Assembly (NCBI GenBank): GCA_902613185.1
Contig: CACMGP010000005.1
Coordinates: 1 to 34,103 of the forward strand
Length of the DNA: 34,103 nucleotides
Reading direction: 5' to 3'
Origin: an uncultured Alphaproteobacteria bacterium
GTDB taxonomy: Bacteria; Pseudomonadota; Alphaproteobacteria; HIMB59
Under the pieces are notes generated by a model. The model saw only the letters and a program-made list of their open reading frames with translations, made no database searches and was not told where the DNA came from. This document shows positions 1 through 7,207 of this stretch, in pieces (the first letter of the stretch is position 1; each line of letters opens with the position of its first letter). A program made the position numbers and the translations under genes.

Positions 1-26
1 CACTTACTTGTCAATATTTAATTTTT

Positions 27-434
27 TCAGAGATAACCCCTAAATTTACTAGGTTTCCATTTTTTGGGAGCAATTTCTAAATCCTCAAATTCAAAAGCTG
101 GAGCAACTGTGCAACCAATTAAACTAAATAATCCAGTCGACTCTAAAGAAAACCATGTATTACTTTCGACGCTATAAATAAATCTATTTTTAGATCCAAT
201 TTCATTTATTTCATATTCTTCGCCATTTTTCGATGTATATATTCTCAAAGGACTTCCAGTATAAAAGTGTATTGTTTCGTTCTTTTTAATGCGATGCCAA
301 TGTGAATATTGCCCTTTTTCTAACAAATAGTATATGTGACTAACATCCTTATTTTTGTAAACTTCGACGTAATGACCGCCTTCAGGATGAGGTATCATTT
401 TATGGCTTTTTATTAGAGATTTAATTGTGTCCAT
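27..434 (-). CDS. DUF985-family cupin protein
   Basis: A 135-residue protein that matches the small cupin family DUF985 (Cupin_5). The family hallmarks are visible: the N-terminal IPHPEGGHYVE segment (residues 15-25), a central HWHRIKKNETIHFYTG stretch typical of the cupin barrel, and the C-terminal VAPAFEFEDLEIA ending (about residues 110-122). The length is normal for the family. It starts at an ATG (432-434) and is complete, with its stop only 26 bases from the window edge. Members are single-domain beta-barrels, some related to sugar epimerases, but no reaction is firmly established. It is divergent from the next gene across a 138-base AT-rich gap. The family call is secure; the function is not. 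Confidence 0.88.
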   Translation of the reverse strand: MDTIKSLIKSHKMIPHPEGGHYVEVYKNKDVSHIYYLLEKGQYSHWHRIKKNETIHFYTGSPLRIYTSKNGEEYEINEIGSKNRFIYSVESNTWFSLESTGLFSLIGCTVAPAFEFEDLEIAPKKWKPSKFRGYL

Positions 435-555
435 CCAAATTAAAAGTACATTTTTATTTTATGCATACAAAATATAAATTTATTTTATTAAAAATACTGA
501 ATTTATTGATTATTTTCTATTTTTAGGAATCAATTCCATTTTTCATCTAAAAATG

Positions 556-561
556 TATAAT
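556..561 (+). promoter_or_regulatory. possible -10 element of the gene at 573
   Basis: A perfect TATAAT lies 11 bases before the ATG at 573. A TTCCAT at 534-539 could serve as a weak -35 with a 16-base spacer. If used, transcription would begin only a few bases before the start codon, giving a nearly leaderless message. In DNA this AT-rich a TATAAT can occur by chance, so this is only a candidate. Confidence 0.3.
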
Positions 562-572
562 TACAGTAATAT

Positions 573-758
573 ATGGCAATGGAAAATTTACAAACAATAT
601 CTTGTCCAAAGTGTGACTTATCCGTTTCTTCTATTTGTTCAAAGTGTAACAAAGAAGTGGAGGTATCTCAATTAGCTGATGGCTGTGTAGTTCAAATCAC
701 TAAATGTGTTGAGTGCACAAATACGCCAGTTATCAAAGATGTCTGCGTAGAAAACTAG
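573..758 (+). CDS. small cysteine-rich protein, putative zinc ribbon
   Basis: A 61-residue protein of unknown function. It has three CxxC knuckles, at C11/C14, C22/C25 and C45/C48, plus C38 and C58. This spacing suggests a small zinc-ribbon-like fold, although the metal and the fold are inferred. There is no signal peptide or membrane segment, so it is probably cytoplasmic. Two start codons are possible, ATG 573 and ATG 579, and no strong Shine-Dalgarno sequence separates them. It is the first of several small + strand genes. I do not recognise a named family. Confidence 0.6.
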   Translation: MAMENLQTISCPKCDLSVSSICSKCNKEVEVSQLADGCVVQITKCVECTNTPVIKDVCVEN

Positions 759-802
759 CTCTCACTAAACCGACATTAATCCTTAAATAATTCTTTTAAG
801 AT

Positions 803-847
803 CCAAATATTACTTTGAGACTAAAAAGTAATATTGGAGATTTTTTT
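803..847 (+). promoter_or_regulatory. hairpin over the ribosome binding site, with a T-tract
   Basis: Bases 806-816 (AATATTACTTT) and 825-835 (AAAGTAATATT) form a perfect 11-bp stem with an 8-base loop. The stem extends by C803-C804 pairing with G836-G837 around a bulged A805. The paired GG belongs to the GGAG Shine-Dalgarno sequence (836-839) of the gene starting at 849, and seven T's follow at 841-847. The element could therefore act as an intrinsic terminator or attenuator after the gene at 573, as an RBS-masking hairpin, or as both. The pairing is seen directly; the role is inferred. Confidence 0.5.
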
Positions 848-848
848 A

Positions 849-1040
849 ATGAAAATACTAAAAATATTGGATAAGGCTGAGCTAATACTTGTAGATTTAG
901 AAGTGAACTTAGGAAAAGAAGTTAGAAACGCCCCAACTTTATGTGTCAGATATAAAGGTAAAATTATACCCTTAAACACCGCACATGACGGTAGACCTAT
1001 ACTAATGAATGAAGAAAACGCCATACCAATTCAAAATTAA
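849..1040 (+). CDS. hypothetical small protein
   Basis: A 63-residue protein that begins MKILKILDKAELILVDLE. I prefer the ATG at 849 over an in-frame TTG at 834, because a GGAG Shine-Dalgarno sequence at 836-839 sits 9 bases before the ATG and the TTG has none. It contains one cysteine and has no signal peptide or membrane helix. The hairpin at 803-847 overlaps its ribosome binding site, which suggests conditional expression. The opposite strand also has an open frame here, but it has no comparable start signal. I do not recognise the family. Confidence 0.55.
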   Translation: MKILKILDKAELILVDLEVNLGKEVRNAPTLCVRYKGKIIPLNTAHDGRPILMNEENAIPIQN

Positions 1041-1046
1041 AATTAG

Positions 1047-1133
1047 ATGTTTACCGGTACTCTTTGGGTAGATTTAACAATCTCTCTTATACTTCTAGCT
1101 ACTTTTTTTATGTGGATAATGAGAGGGGATTAA
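1047..1133 (+). CDS. possible 28-residue membrane peptide
   Basis: An ATG 7 bases after the preceding stop opens a 28-codon frame, beginning MFTGTLWVDLT and ending FFMWIMRGD. The middle (about residues 9-24) is strongly hydrophobic and would fit a single membrane helix, with charged residues after it. It overlaps, in another frame, the open region upstream of the ATG at 1151. It is too short for routine gene callers. Its position directly after the previous gene suggests translational coupling, but with no strong Shine-Dalgarno sequence and no homolog comparison this remains tentative. Confidence 0.35.
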   Translation: MFTGTLWVDLTISLILLATFFMWIMRGD

Positions 1134-1150
1134 ATAAGATTATTTCCTTA

Positions 1151-1438
1151 ATGGAGATATTAAACAATAAAGAGGAAGTAAGAGAAAAACTCAAAAACAA
1201 CCCCTTACAAGCTGCCCATTTACTGAGACTCAATGGATATGGTTCTATTAAATACAAATGTGCCTGTGGTGAAACACATGATGCTAATGGTAAAGATGTA
1301 AGTTGTAAAGGATCTGCTAAACCTTTTAAAGCTCTTCTTAAATGTTCAAACAATTTTGTAACGATGATAAAAATTGAGGGTTTTTTTCGAAAAAAAGCTA
1401 TCTCAGAGTATGGATTTAAAGCAAGTATAATGGATTAA
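1151..1438 (+). CDS. hypothetical cysteine-containing protein
   Basis: A 95-residue protein when started at ATG 1151. The frame stays open upstream to a TTG at 1064, but that extension would overlap the membrane peptide at 1047-1133 and has no clear ribosome binding site, so the shorter form is chosen. The middle contains KCACGETHD and then a further cysteine in DVSCKG, followed by LLKCSNN. These four cysteines (C41, C43, C56, C68) could bind a metal, but the spacing is not that of a known zinc ribbon. There is no signal peptide. The family is not recognised, and the start is uncertain. Confidence 0.5.
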   Translation: MEILNNKEEVREKLKNNPLQAAHLLRLNGYGSIKYKCACGETHDANGKDVSCKGSAKPFKALLKCSNNFVTMIKIEGFFRKKAISEYGFKASIMD

Positions 1439-1441
1439 ATT

Positions 1442-1834
1442 ATGAGGTTTTTTTTTATATTATTTTTTATTCCAACTTTATCTTTCGGTCAGAGTATAAA
1501 ATTAGCTTGTCAAGAAACATCTCTTATTGATTACTCAAAAGTACAAATTATTGAATTTAAAAATGAGGATATAAATGAATTTGAATACTCATTTGATCAA
1601 AACCTCTTTGTATTAAAGGAGAGATTTCAAGATTTACAATATGAGTACATGGGGGAAGATGACATAAGCTATCATTTTAGAATTGAAACAGACTTCTCCT
1701 TTAATACCCTTATCCTTTATAAAAAAATCCTTAGATATGAGAGAAACATATTTTATCCTGATAGTGTAAATTTGAAAAAAACTTATTACGGCGATTGCAA
1801 TAAATCAGATAGTTTTTTTGCTGCTTTGAAATAG
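1442..1834 (+). CDS. hypothetical exported protein
   Basis: A 130-residue protein that starts 3 bases after the preceding stop. The N-terminus MRFFFILFFIPTLSFGQS is a convincing Sec signal peptide with probable cleavage after about residue 16. There is no lipobox cysteine at the site, so it is more likely periplasmic than a lipoprotein. The mature part is rich in F, Y, E and D and has two cysteines (C23 and C119) that could form a disulfide. It fits no family I can name. The tight spacing suggests it is cotranscribed with the preceding gene. Confidence 0.6.
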   Translation: MRFFFILFFIPTLSFGQSIKLACQETSLIDYSKVQIIEFKNEDINEFEYSFDQNLFVLKERFQDLQYEYMGEDDISYHFRIETDFSFNTLILYKKILRYERNIFYPDSVNLKKTYYGDCNKSDSFFAALK

Positions 1835-1922
1835 AATACAGAAAAATCCCCTTTTATTAATTTTTAGGTAATACATTTCCACGAACTAGACTTAAATACT
1901 ATTTTTTGTATAGTTTTCATGT

Positions 1923-2129
1923 ATGTCGGATGTTTATAGTTTAATGAAATATTTAACACCCTATGAATTAGATCATATTAAATTCTTGGCACATAACGAC
2001 GAGATACCATATCAAATAATAAATTCGCAATATAATATTGATAAAAATGATGTTAAAAATTTGATGAGATTTATGTTAAATGACCAAGACTATTTAAAAT
2101 GGAAAAAAATTTATAACAAAACGCATTGA
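1923..2129 (+). CDS. small DUF2805-like protein
   Basis: A 68-residue basic protein with no membrane segment. The pattern of a central helix, a downstream LMRFML and a terminal YLKWKK resembles the small DUF2805/TIGR03643 family, whose members share a helix-turn-helix-like layout with LMR and a late tryptophan. The match is by eye and partial: the usual FGLSE-type motif is replaced by YNIDKND. The function of that family is unknown. It starts at ATG 1923 after an 88-base gap from the exported protein and faces the oxidoreductase gene on the other strand. Confidence 0.5.
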   Translation: MSDVYSLMKYLTPYELDHIKFLAHNDEIPYQIINSQYNIDKNDVKNLMRFMLNDQDYLKWKKIYNKTH

Positions 2130-2164
2130 AGAACTTCCTAATTTTTATTTTTCTCAACCTTTAT

Positions 2165-3145
2165 TTAATTTTTTAGCCTTATTTCACTAAAATGTTGTGC
2201 TAATTTCTTACCAGATAACCAAGCATCCTGCATACTTGGACCTTCACACCAATCCCCAAAGGCATATAGCCGTTGATCTATGGACTCAATGAATCTTTTT
2301 GAATTTTGATCTCTTAGACTTTTCTTTGTATAAGAGTATCTCCATCTATGTGACTTCTTAAAAACAGCATCAGCTTTTGATTGAAAAGACTTTTTCATTT
2401 GGTTTACTACATAATCCTCTAAAACATAATTTTCTATGTTGTAATACTCTTTTGTCCAATCAGCCCTCATATTTACAACCCAGCACTCTTCATTAAAAAA
2501 TTCGTGTTTAAAATTTTGATTCATTAAGAAACTAATTTCAGGTGTTAAGTGATATCCAAATTGAAACGGAGCTCCCAATCTTTTATTAAATGCAATCATG
2601 ACTGTCCAAATGGAGTCAAACTCTATTTCAGGAATATCGCTATAATCTATAAATTGATCTAACAATTTTTTTGATTGTTCAAAGGGCATGCTACAAAAAA
2701 CATAATCATAAGGTCCAAATTTCTCATCCGCTGCGATTAAGAAATATTCATTATTATGGCTTTCAATGTTGGTTATCTGTTTTGAAAAATGCGTAGGGTA
2801 GTGTAGTGATTTATGTATCTTTATAGGAATTGATTCATTTCCATCTTTACCAACAATGACCTCTTTATCTTCAATTGGAGAATTTTGTGAGATATTTGAA
2901 CAAAATTGACCTTTTAAAACTTTAATAGCATCAATTTTTTTTAAAAATTCATTTAAGCCAATAACACCATGATCTAATTTCAAATAGTGAGCACCATGAT
3001 CAAAAGCATATTGCTCATGTTTTCTTGTGCTTATTCTTCCACCTGGTCTCCAGGATTTCTCAAAAAATGTAATATCAAGTGCAGGCAAGTGATATGCTAG
3101 AGAAAGCGCACTAAGCCCAGTTCCAATGACTGCAATTTTTTTCAA
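2165..3145 (-). CDS. renalase-like FAD-dependent oxidoreductase
   Basis: A 326-residue flavoprotein of the NAD(P)-binding/amine oxidase fold, close to the bacterial renalase-like group (COG3380). An N-terminal Rossmann motif GTGLSALSLAYHL (residues 8-20) is followed by FFEKSWRPGGRISTR, the FAD-contacting part of the fold. The segment AFDHGAHYLK and the C-terminal AFGDWCEGPSMQDAWLSG are characteristic of the group and place the flavin. Bacterial renalases oxidise misreduced isomers of NAD(P)H, but the substrate here cannot be read from sequence. It is cytoplasmic and ends the -strand cluster. The start ATG is 5 bases from the PsiE-like gene. Confidence 0.85.
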   Translation of the reverse strand: MKKIAVIGTGLSALSLAYHLPALDITFFEKSWRPGGRISTRKHEQYAFDHGAHYLKLDHGVIGLNEFLKKIDAIKVLKGQFCSNISQNSPIEDKEVIVGKDGNESIPIKIHKSLHYPTHFSKQITNIESHNNEYFLIAADEKFGPYDYVFCSMPFEQSKKLLDQFIDYSDIPEIEFDSIWTVMIAFNKRLGAPFQFGYHLTPEISFLMNQNFKHEFFNEECWVVNMRADWTKEYYNIENYVLEDYVVNQMKKSFQSKADAVFKKSHRWRYSYTKKSLRDQNSKRFIESIDQRLYAFGDWCEGPSMQDAWLSGKKLAQHFSEIRLKN

Positions 3146-3150
3146 TTTTA

Positions 3151-3573
3151 TTACTTTTTTGTGCTTCTAGGTTTAATTTCATCAACATCTTCAATAGGAC
3201 GAAGTATTGGGACATACCTAAGTCGAAGAATGATGACTGCAATCGCAACTAAGACTATTGCTCCTGCTTCGTAAAGAAGAAGCTCCGGGTTTGAGTCTTT
3301 ACCTTGAAGTATAATAAGACGAGATAAAGCGGTAATAGCAATAAATAAAGGATATGTCATTCTAACACGATTGGAAACATAGTAGACTCGAACCATTCCA
3401 ATAACCTCAACATAAATAAACAAGAGGAGTAGATCAGCTAACTCTACATACTGAACTTCTATCATTCTCATTATCTCAAACATAATGGCTGTAATAGTAG
3501 CTACTAATATTATTGCAATAACTGCTTTTTCAATAAACCCTACGAGATTTTCAACATCAGTCTTCATTACCAT
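3151..3573 (-). CDS. PsiE-family membrane protein
   Basis: A 140-residue integral membrane protein with about four hydrophobic helices (roughly residues 15-35, 43-63, 73-90 and 97-117) and a charged C-terminal tail. It matches the phosphate-starvation-inducible PsiE family in length and in the segments FIYVEVIGMVRVYY and YPLFIAITALSRLIIL. The molecular function of PsiE is unknown, and nothing upstream identifies a Pho box. Two starts are close, ATG 3573 and ATG 3567. Both overlap the ung stop codon (TAA at 3567-3569), so translation is probably coupled to ung. Confidence 0.85.
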   Translation of the reverse strand: MVMKTDVENLVGFIEKAVIAIILVATITAIMFEIMRMIEVQYVELADLLLLFIYVEVIGMVRVYYVSNRVRMTYPLFIAITALSRLIILQGKDSNPELLLYEAGAIVLVAIAVIILRLRYVPILRPIEDVDEIKPRSTKK

Positions 3574-4244
3574 TCAACCATATCAATTTGTTTTGATTTT
3601 AGAAAGGTATTTGTCTTAGAAAAAGGCTTACTCCCAAAAAAACCGCGGTGAGCCGATAATGGGGAAGGGTGCGGTGCTGATAAAATAAGATGTTTATTCG
3701 AATCAATTATCTCTCTCTTTGATTGAGCAAACGAACCCCATAATATGAAAACAATATTTTCTAATTCATTACTGATAACTGAGATAACTTTGTCTGTAAA
3801 AATATCCCAACCAAACTTTTGATGTGAGAGGGGTTTGGATTTTTCTACTGTAAGAGTTGTGTTTAAAAGAAATACTCCCTGCTTAGCCCACTTATCTAAA
3901 TTACCATTGTTGTAATTCACCTCTTTTTTTAAGTCATCTTGAAGTTCTTTATAAATATTCAACAGTGAGGGTGGTGGTTTTATATTTTCTGGTACAGAAA
4001 AACTGAGCCCATGAGCTTGGCCAGGTCCATGGTAGGGATCTTGACCTAATATCACTACCTTCACCTTGTCTAAAGGAGTTAAATTAAATGCATTAAAAAT
4101 TTGTTTTCCTGGAGGATAAAAAATAATCTTATTTTTTTTTAATTCTAAAAGTTTTCTTTTGAGTTTAATCATATAATCTTGATTAAATTCCTCTTTTAAA
4201 TGTTCAAGCCAAGTATCAGGAAGTTGAATGGTAGATTTTTCCAT
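3567..4244 (-). CDS. ung: uracil-DNA glycosylase, family 1
   Basis: This enzyme removes uracil from DNA, starting base-excision repair of deaminated cytosine. The 225-residue length is typical. The water-activating loop GQDPYHGPGQAHG (residues 67-79) carries the catalytic Asp69. The leucine loop HPSPLSAHRGFFG (residues 192-204) carries His192 and the DNA-penetrating Leu. Between them FLLNTTLTV (126-134) and VFILWGSFA complete the family signature. It sits between a PsiE-like gene and a small helical protein, 11 bases from the latter, in a -strand cluster without an obvious common theme. Confidence 0.98.
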   Translation of the reverse strand: MEKSTIQLPDTWLEHLKEEFNQDYMIKLKRKLLELKKNKIIFYPPGKQIFNAFNLTPLDKVKVVILGQDPYHGPGQAHGLSFSVPENIKPPPSLLNIYKELQDDLKKEVNYNNGNLDKWAKQGVFLLNTTLTVEKSKPLSHQKFGWDIFTDKVISVISNELENIVFILWGSFAQSKREIIDSNKHLILSAPHPSPLSAHRGFFGSKPFSKTNTFLKSKQIDMVEW

Positions 4245-4255
4245 TCAGATTTTAT

Positions 4256-4501
4256 TTAATTTAAAGTTGCGTCTTTACTTCTGCCGTATTTTTCAAGCTT
4301 GTAAATAATCTTTTCCTTAAGTTCATGATTTTCTTCTAAAGCCATGACTAAGGCTTGTGTATAGAAAAAACATGCCGCTTCAATATCAGCCTTATCTTCG
4401 AAGTAATTTGCTGCTTCATAGTATAGAGAACATACTTTATCCATTTGCTTTTTTTGAAAAGCATCAGCAATATCGCTATCTAATTGAAAAGTGTCTTTCA
4501 T
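4256..4501 (-). CDS. small helical, TPR-like hypothetical protein
   Basis: An 81-residue protein that looks all-helical. The segment from about residue 17 to 60, with repeated A/Y/F positions such as LYYEAANYF and ACFFYTQALVMALE, resembles one or two TPR-type helical hairpins. It is too short for a full TPR domain. I place the start at ATG 4501 because AGGA lies 5 bases upstream; a further ATG at 4528 would add nine residues but has a weaker signal. It lies between gloB and ung on the same strand. Its function is unknown, and a scaffold or binding role is only suggested by the fold. Confidence 0.55.
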   Translation of the reverse strand: MKDTFQLDSDIADAFQKKQMDKVCSLYYEAANYFEDKADIEAACFFYTQALVMALEENHELKEKIIYKLEKYGRSKDATLN

Positions 4502-4554
4502 AAGTATCCTGAAACTAGCACATTTCATAAAAACACCAAGATTAAAATAATTTT

Positions 4555-5316
4555 CTAGTAATTATCCTTTGCAGAGCGCATTTTAGCAAATACCTCTGTT
4601 GCATCTTGCGTGTCAAAAAATTTCATAAATTGATTTGTGTCACATCTCAAAAATGGATTACAGAGCAATTGGTCTGAGAGAGTTGTTGGAATTGTTGGTC
4701 GATGCTCTTTTTCTTGGTGTGAGGCCCATTTATAATATTCATTAAGCTTTTCATTATCAGGGTCTATGTTTAGGGCAAATTTTAAATTAGCCATCGTATA
4801 TTCATGCCCACAATATACTTTTGTATCTTCAGGTAATTGTTTTAACTTAGACAAACTGTTCCAAAAAACTTCAGGATTTCCCTCAAACATTCTTCCACAT
4901 CCAATGCTAAATAGAGTATCCCCAGAAAATAAAATATTATGTTTTAGCATAAAATAATTTATGTGTTGAAGCGTATGCCCAGGAGTATGTATGACTTTAT
5001 ATTCATTTCCATGTATTTCAAAAATTTCCTGATCCTCAACTTCTTTATCTGGTTTTGGTATTTTGGAGTCATTTTTGTACCCTATGACTAAAGATTTAAA
5101 TCTTGATTTAATTTCATCAACAGCACCAATGTGATCATCGTGATGATGTGTAATGATTATGTGAGAAGCACTGCAATCATTTAGTTCAAGTATCTTCAAA
5201 CACATATCTAGATCTGAGGGATCAACTAGCACTCCTTTTGTTTCATGAGGATTTTTAATTAAATATCCATAGTTATCATCTAATTGGGGAAACAAATACA
5301 CATTAGGTTTTTGCAT
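4555..5316 (-). CDS. gloB: hydroxyacylglutathione hydrolase (glyoxalase II)
   Basis: This enzyme hydrolyses S-lactoylglutathione to lactate and glutathione, the second step of methylglyoxal detoxification. At 253 residues it has the standard size. The metallo-beta-lactamase core is intact: THHHDDH (56-62) supplies His57, His59, Asp61 and His62; His114 (TPGHTLQH), Asp133 (FSGDTLF) and His171 (YCGHEYT) complete the two-metal site. The C-terminal glyoxalase II domain is present, with HRPTIPTTL. It is divergent from a methyltransferase gene across 40 bases, a pairing I recall as common in alphaproteobacteria. Confidence 0.97.
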   Translation of the reverse strand: MQKPNVYLFPQLDDNYGYLIKNPHETKGVLVDPSDLDMCLKILELNDCSASHIIITHHHDDHIGAVDEIKSRFKSLVIGYKNDSKIPKPDKEVEDQEIFEIHGNEYKVIHTPGHTLQHINYFMLKHNILFSGDTLFSIGCGRMFEGNPEVFWNSLSKLKQLPEDTKVYCGHEYTMANLKFALNIDPDNEKLNEYYKWASHQEKEHRPTIPTTLSDQLLCNPFLRCDTNQFMKFFDTQDATEVFAKMRSAKDNY

Positions 5317-5356
5317 AAGAAATAGAATGTTATGTAAATCTCGTTAAAATACAACT

Positions 5357-6064
5357 ATGGATATCAACGCATCCGATATTTATAGTTTTTATAATTCAAG
5401 ACTAGGCACTATTGTTAAACGCAACATACGTCATCAATTAAACACCCATTTAAATTCCGTAAACGATAGTGTTATTTGTGGATATGGTTATACAAACCCT
5501 TTTCTTTCTTTTCTTAGTAAGCAAAATAAAAATTTACAAATATCCTCTATGCAGCCAGAATTTTTAGATGGTAATGTTAAAGAGAAATACGATTTCGAAC
5601 ACCAAACAATACATGAATATTTCTTACCTTTGGATCCAAGTTCAGTTGATGTGGTAATATCAACTCATTTACTTGAGTTCGTTGATAAGCCCCAGAGTAG
5701 TATTGAAGAAATATGGAGAATACTTAAGCCAAACGGTTTATTTTTATCAATTATTCCCAGAAGATCAGGTATATGGACTCGGTATGATAACAACCCTTTT
5801 GGGTTTGGTCGATCTTACTCAAACAAGCAATTTAAATCACTAATACAAGACTTTTTGGTTCTTGATTATAGAAAAACATTTTTGCACTTTCCTCCATGGA
5901 ATCATTATTTAAATTACAAGTCACATCGAACAATTGAAAAAATAGGTAAATTATTTTTTCCTTATATGGGAGGACTAATGATTTGCGTATGTAAAAAAAT
6001 TGTTTACGCAAAGAGTTCAAAAAAACAAAAAAAAATACCTATTAAAAATTTTGTGCCGACTTAA
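5357..6064 (+). CDS. class I SAM-dependent methyltransferase
   Basis: A 235-residue cytoplasmic protein of the Methyltransf_11 type. The segment DPSSVDVVISTHLLEFVDKP (about residues 93-112) and the following EEIWRILKPNGLFLSIIPRR are the acidic-loop and post-motif parts of the fold, which strongly support the call. The usual glycine-rich SAM loop is replaced by CGYGYTNPFLSFL near residue 41, so motif I is degenerate but located correctly. Homologs often sit beside gloB in alphaproteobacteria, as here; the substrate is not known. The C-terminus is basic. Confidence 0.85.
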   Translation: MDINASDIYSFYNSRLGTIVKRNIRHQLNTHLNSVNDSVICGYGYTNPFLSFLSKQNKNLQISSMQPEFLDGNVKEKYDFEHQTIHEYFLPLDPSSVDVVISTHLLEFVDKPQSSIEEIWRILKPNGLFLSIIPRRSGIWTRYDNNPFGFGRSYSNKQFKSLIQDFLVLDYRKTFLHFPPWNHYLNYKSHRTIEKIGKLFFPYMGGLMICVCKKIVYAKSSKKQKKIPIKNFVPT

Positions 6065-6103
6065 TATTAATTTATATTGAGATTTAAAATATAGGATAAA
6101 TTT

Positions 6104-6856
6104 TTGTTAGATATTAGTTATTACTTAATAGTTTCTTTTTCTATTCTTTTATTTGCGATTTCGAAATCAGGTTTTTCCGGGGGTGGATTGGCTTTAATTT
6201 CAGTAACCCTTTTATCCATAACTTATGGTCCTTTAATTGCAATAGCTATATTAATGCCAATGTTAATTGTATGTGATGTAATCGCTTTGTTTTTAAATAG
6301 AAAACATTTTGAATATAAAATTTTATGGTCAATTGCACCATATTCTTTATTGGGGGTCATTATTGGAACAATCTTGTTTAAATTTATCAATTTATCAATG
6401 ATAAGTATTTTTATTGGATCAATTTCCTTACTATATGTTTTGCTTAATTACTTAATCGCAGATAACAGAAATTTAAAAAAAATACCCTTTTATGGAAGTA
6501 AATCTTTTTGGGGAGCACTAGCGGGGTTTACTAGTTTTGTACTCCACTCTGGAGGATTGCCATTAAATATATATTTTATGGCAATTTATAATAAAAAAGT
6601 GCAGTTTGTTGCAGGCGTAGTTTTTTCTATTGCTTTAATAAATTTATTTAAATTAATCCCGTATTTCTATTTGGAAATATTAAACTTTGAGAAGTTATAT
6701 AGTTATTTAATTTTTTCACCAATTGCAGTAATAGGAGTAATTTTGGGACACTGGATGAATAGTAAACTTTCAGATAATTCTTTTTTTACCATTATCAATA
6801 TTTTTGTAGTGATAGGCTCGCTTCGATTAATTTATTTGGGTTTAGTCGGTTTATAA
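6104..6856 (+). CDS. TauE/SafE-family anion permease
   Basis: A 250-residue inner membrane protein of the sulfite exporter TauE/SafE family (DUF81). About seven hydrophobic helices are spread along the sequence. The N-terminal SKSGFSGGGLALISVTLL segment (about 20-38) is the first family repeat, and GALAGFTSFVLHSGGLPLN (about 137-155) is the second. The start is TTG 6104, supported by AGGA 7 bases upstream; the next in-frame ATG would delete the first repeat. Members export small sulfur- or carbon-containing anions, and the substrate here is unknown. Its 3' end overlaps the convergent gene at 6851 by 6 bases. Confidence 0.88.
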   Translation: MLDISYYLIVSFSILLFAISKSGFSGGGLALISVTLLSITYGPLIAIAILMPMLIVCDVIALFLNRKHFEYKILWSIAPYSLLGVIIGTILFKFINLSMISIFIGSISLLYVLLNYLIADNRNLKKIPFYGSKSFWGALAGFTSFVLHSGGLPLNIYFMAIYNKKVQFVAGVVFSIALINLFKLIPYFYLEILNFEKLYSYLIFSPIAVIGVILGHWMNSKLSDNSFFTIINIFVVIGSLRLIYLGLVGL

Positions 6857-7207
6857 TATCTTTTCTAAAATATTGATTAATTCAAATTCATTTTTAAATT
6901 CATTCATTTGTTTCTTATCTATCAATAATTTGTATTTACCTTCTTTTTCCTCAAGACATATAGGCAGGTCATCTTTGTAATTTAGAAGATTAAATTCTTC
7001 CAATTCTTCAGAATGTAAAAACTTAAAATTATGTGGTGAGCTCTCTATAAATTTCTTCCACGTCTCGCGCATTTTCAGGTCGTGAGTAATTTTACATAAA
7101 TTGCAATCATAGGTGCTGGGGGAGGCATATTTATGGACTGTATCAAGAATATAGTTCCATTTACCACCTTTGGCGTTATAGACAAAAATTATATTTTTAT
7201 TGTTCAT
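6851..7207 (-). CDS. small conserved protein with an SPSTYxCxLC motif
   Basis: A 118-residue cytoplasmic protein. The N-terminus IIFVYNAKGGKWNYILDTVH is followed by SPSTYDCNLCKITH (29-42), which has a CxxC pair (C35 and C38), and by a third cysteine at C84. I recall short proteins with this layout in other bacteria, especially Bacteroidota, often labelled GTPase without clear basis; no P-loop is visible here. The start is taken as ATG 7207, which overlaps the metW stop by 11 bases and suggests coupling to metXW. The open frame continues upstream to 7291 inside metW, but that extension merely reads metW out of frame. Confidence 0.65.
   Translation of the reverse strand: MNNKNIIFVYNAKGGKWNYILDTVHKYASPSTYDCNLCKITHDLKMRETWKKFIESSPHNFKFLHSEELEEFNLLNYKDDLPICLEEKEGKYKLLIDKKQMNEFKNEFELINILEKIL

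Noticed and set aside
821-1024. 67-codon frame on the - strand
   Set aside because: It overlaps the + strand gene at 849, which has a good Shine-Dalgarno sequence; no start signal is seen for the - frame.
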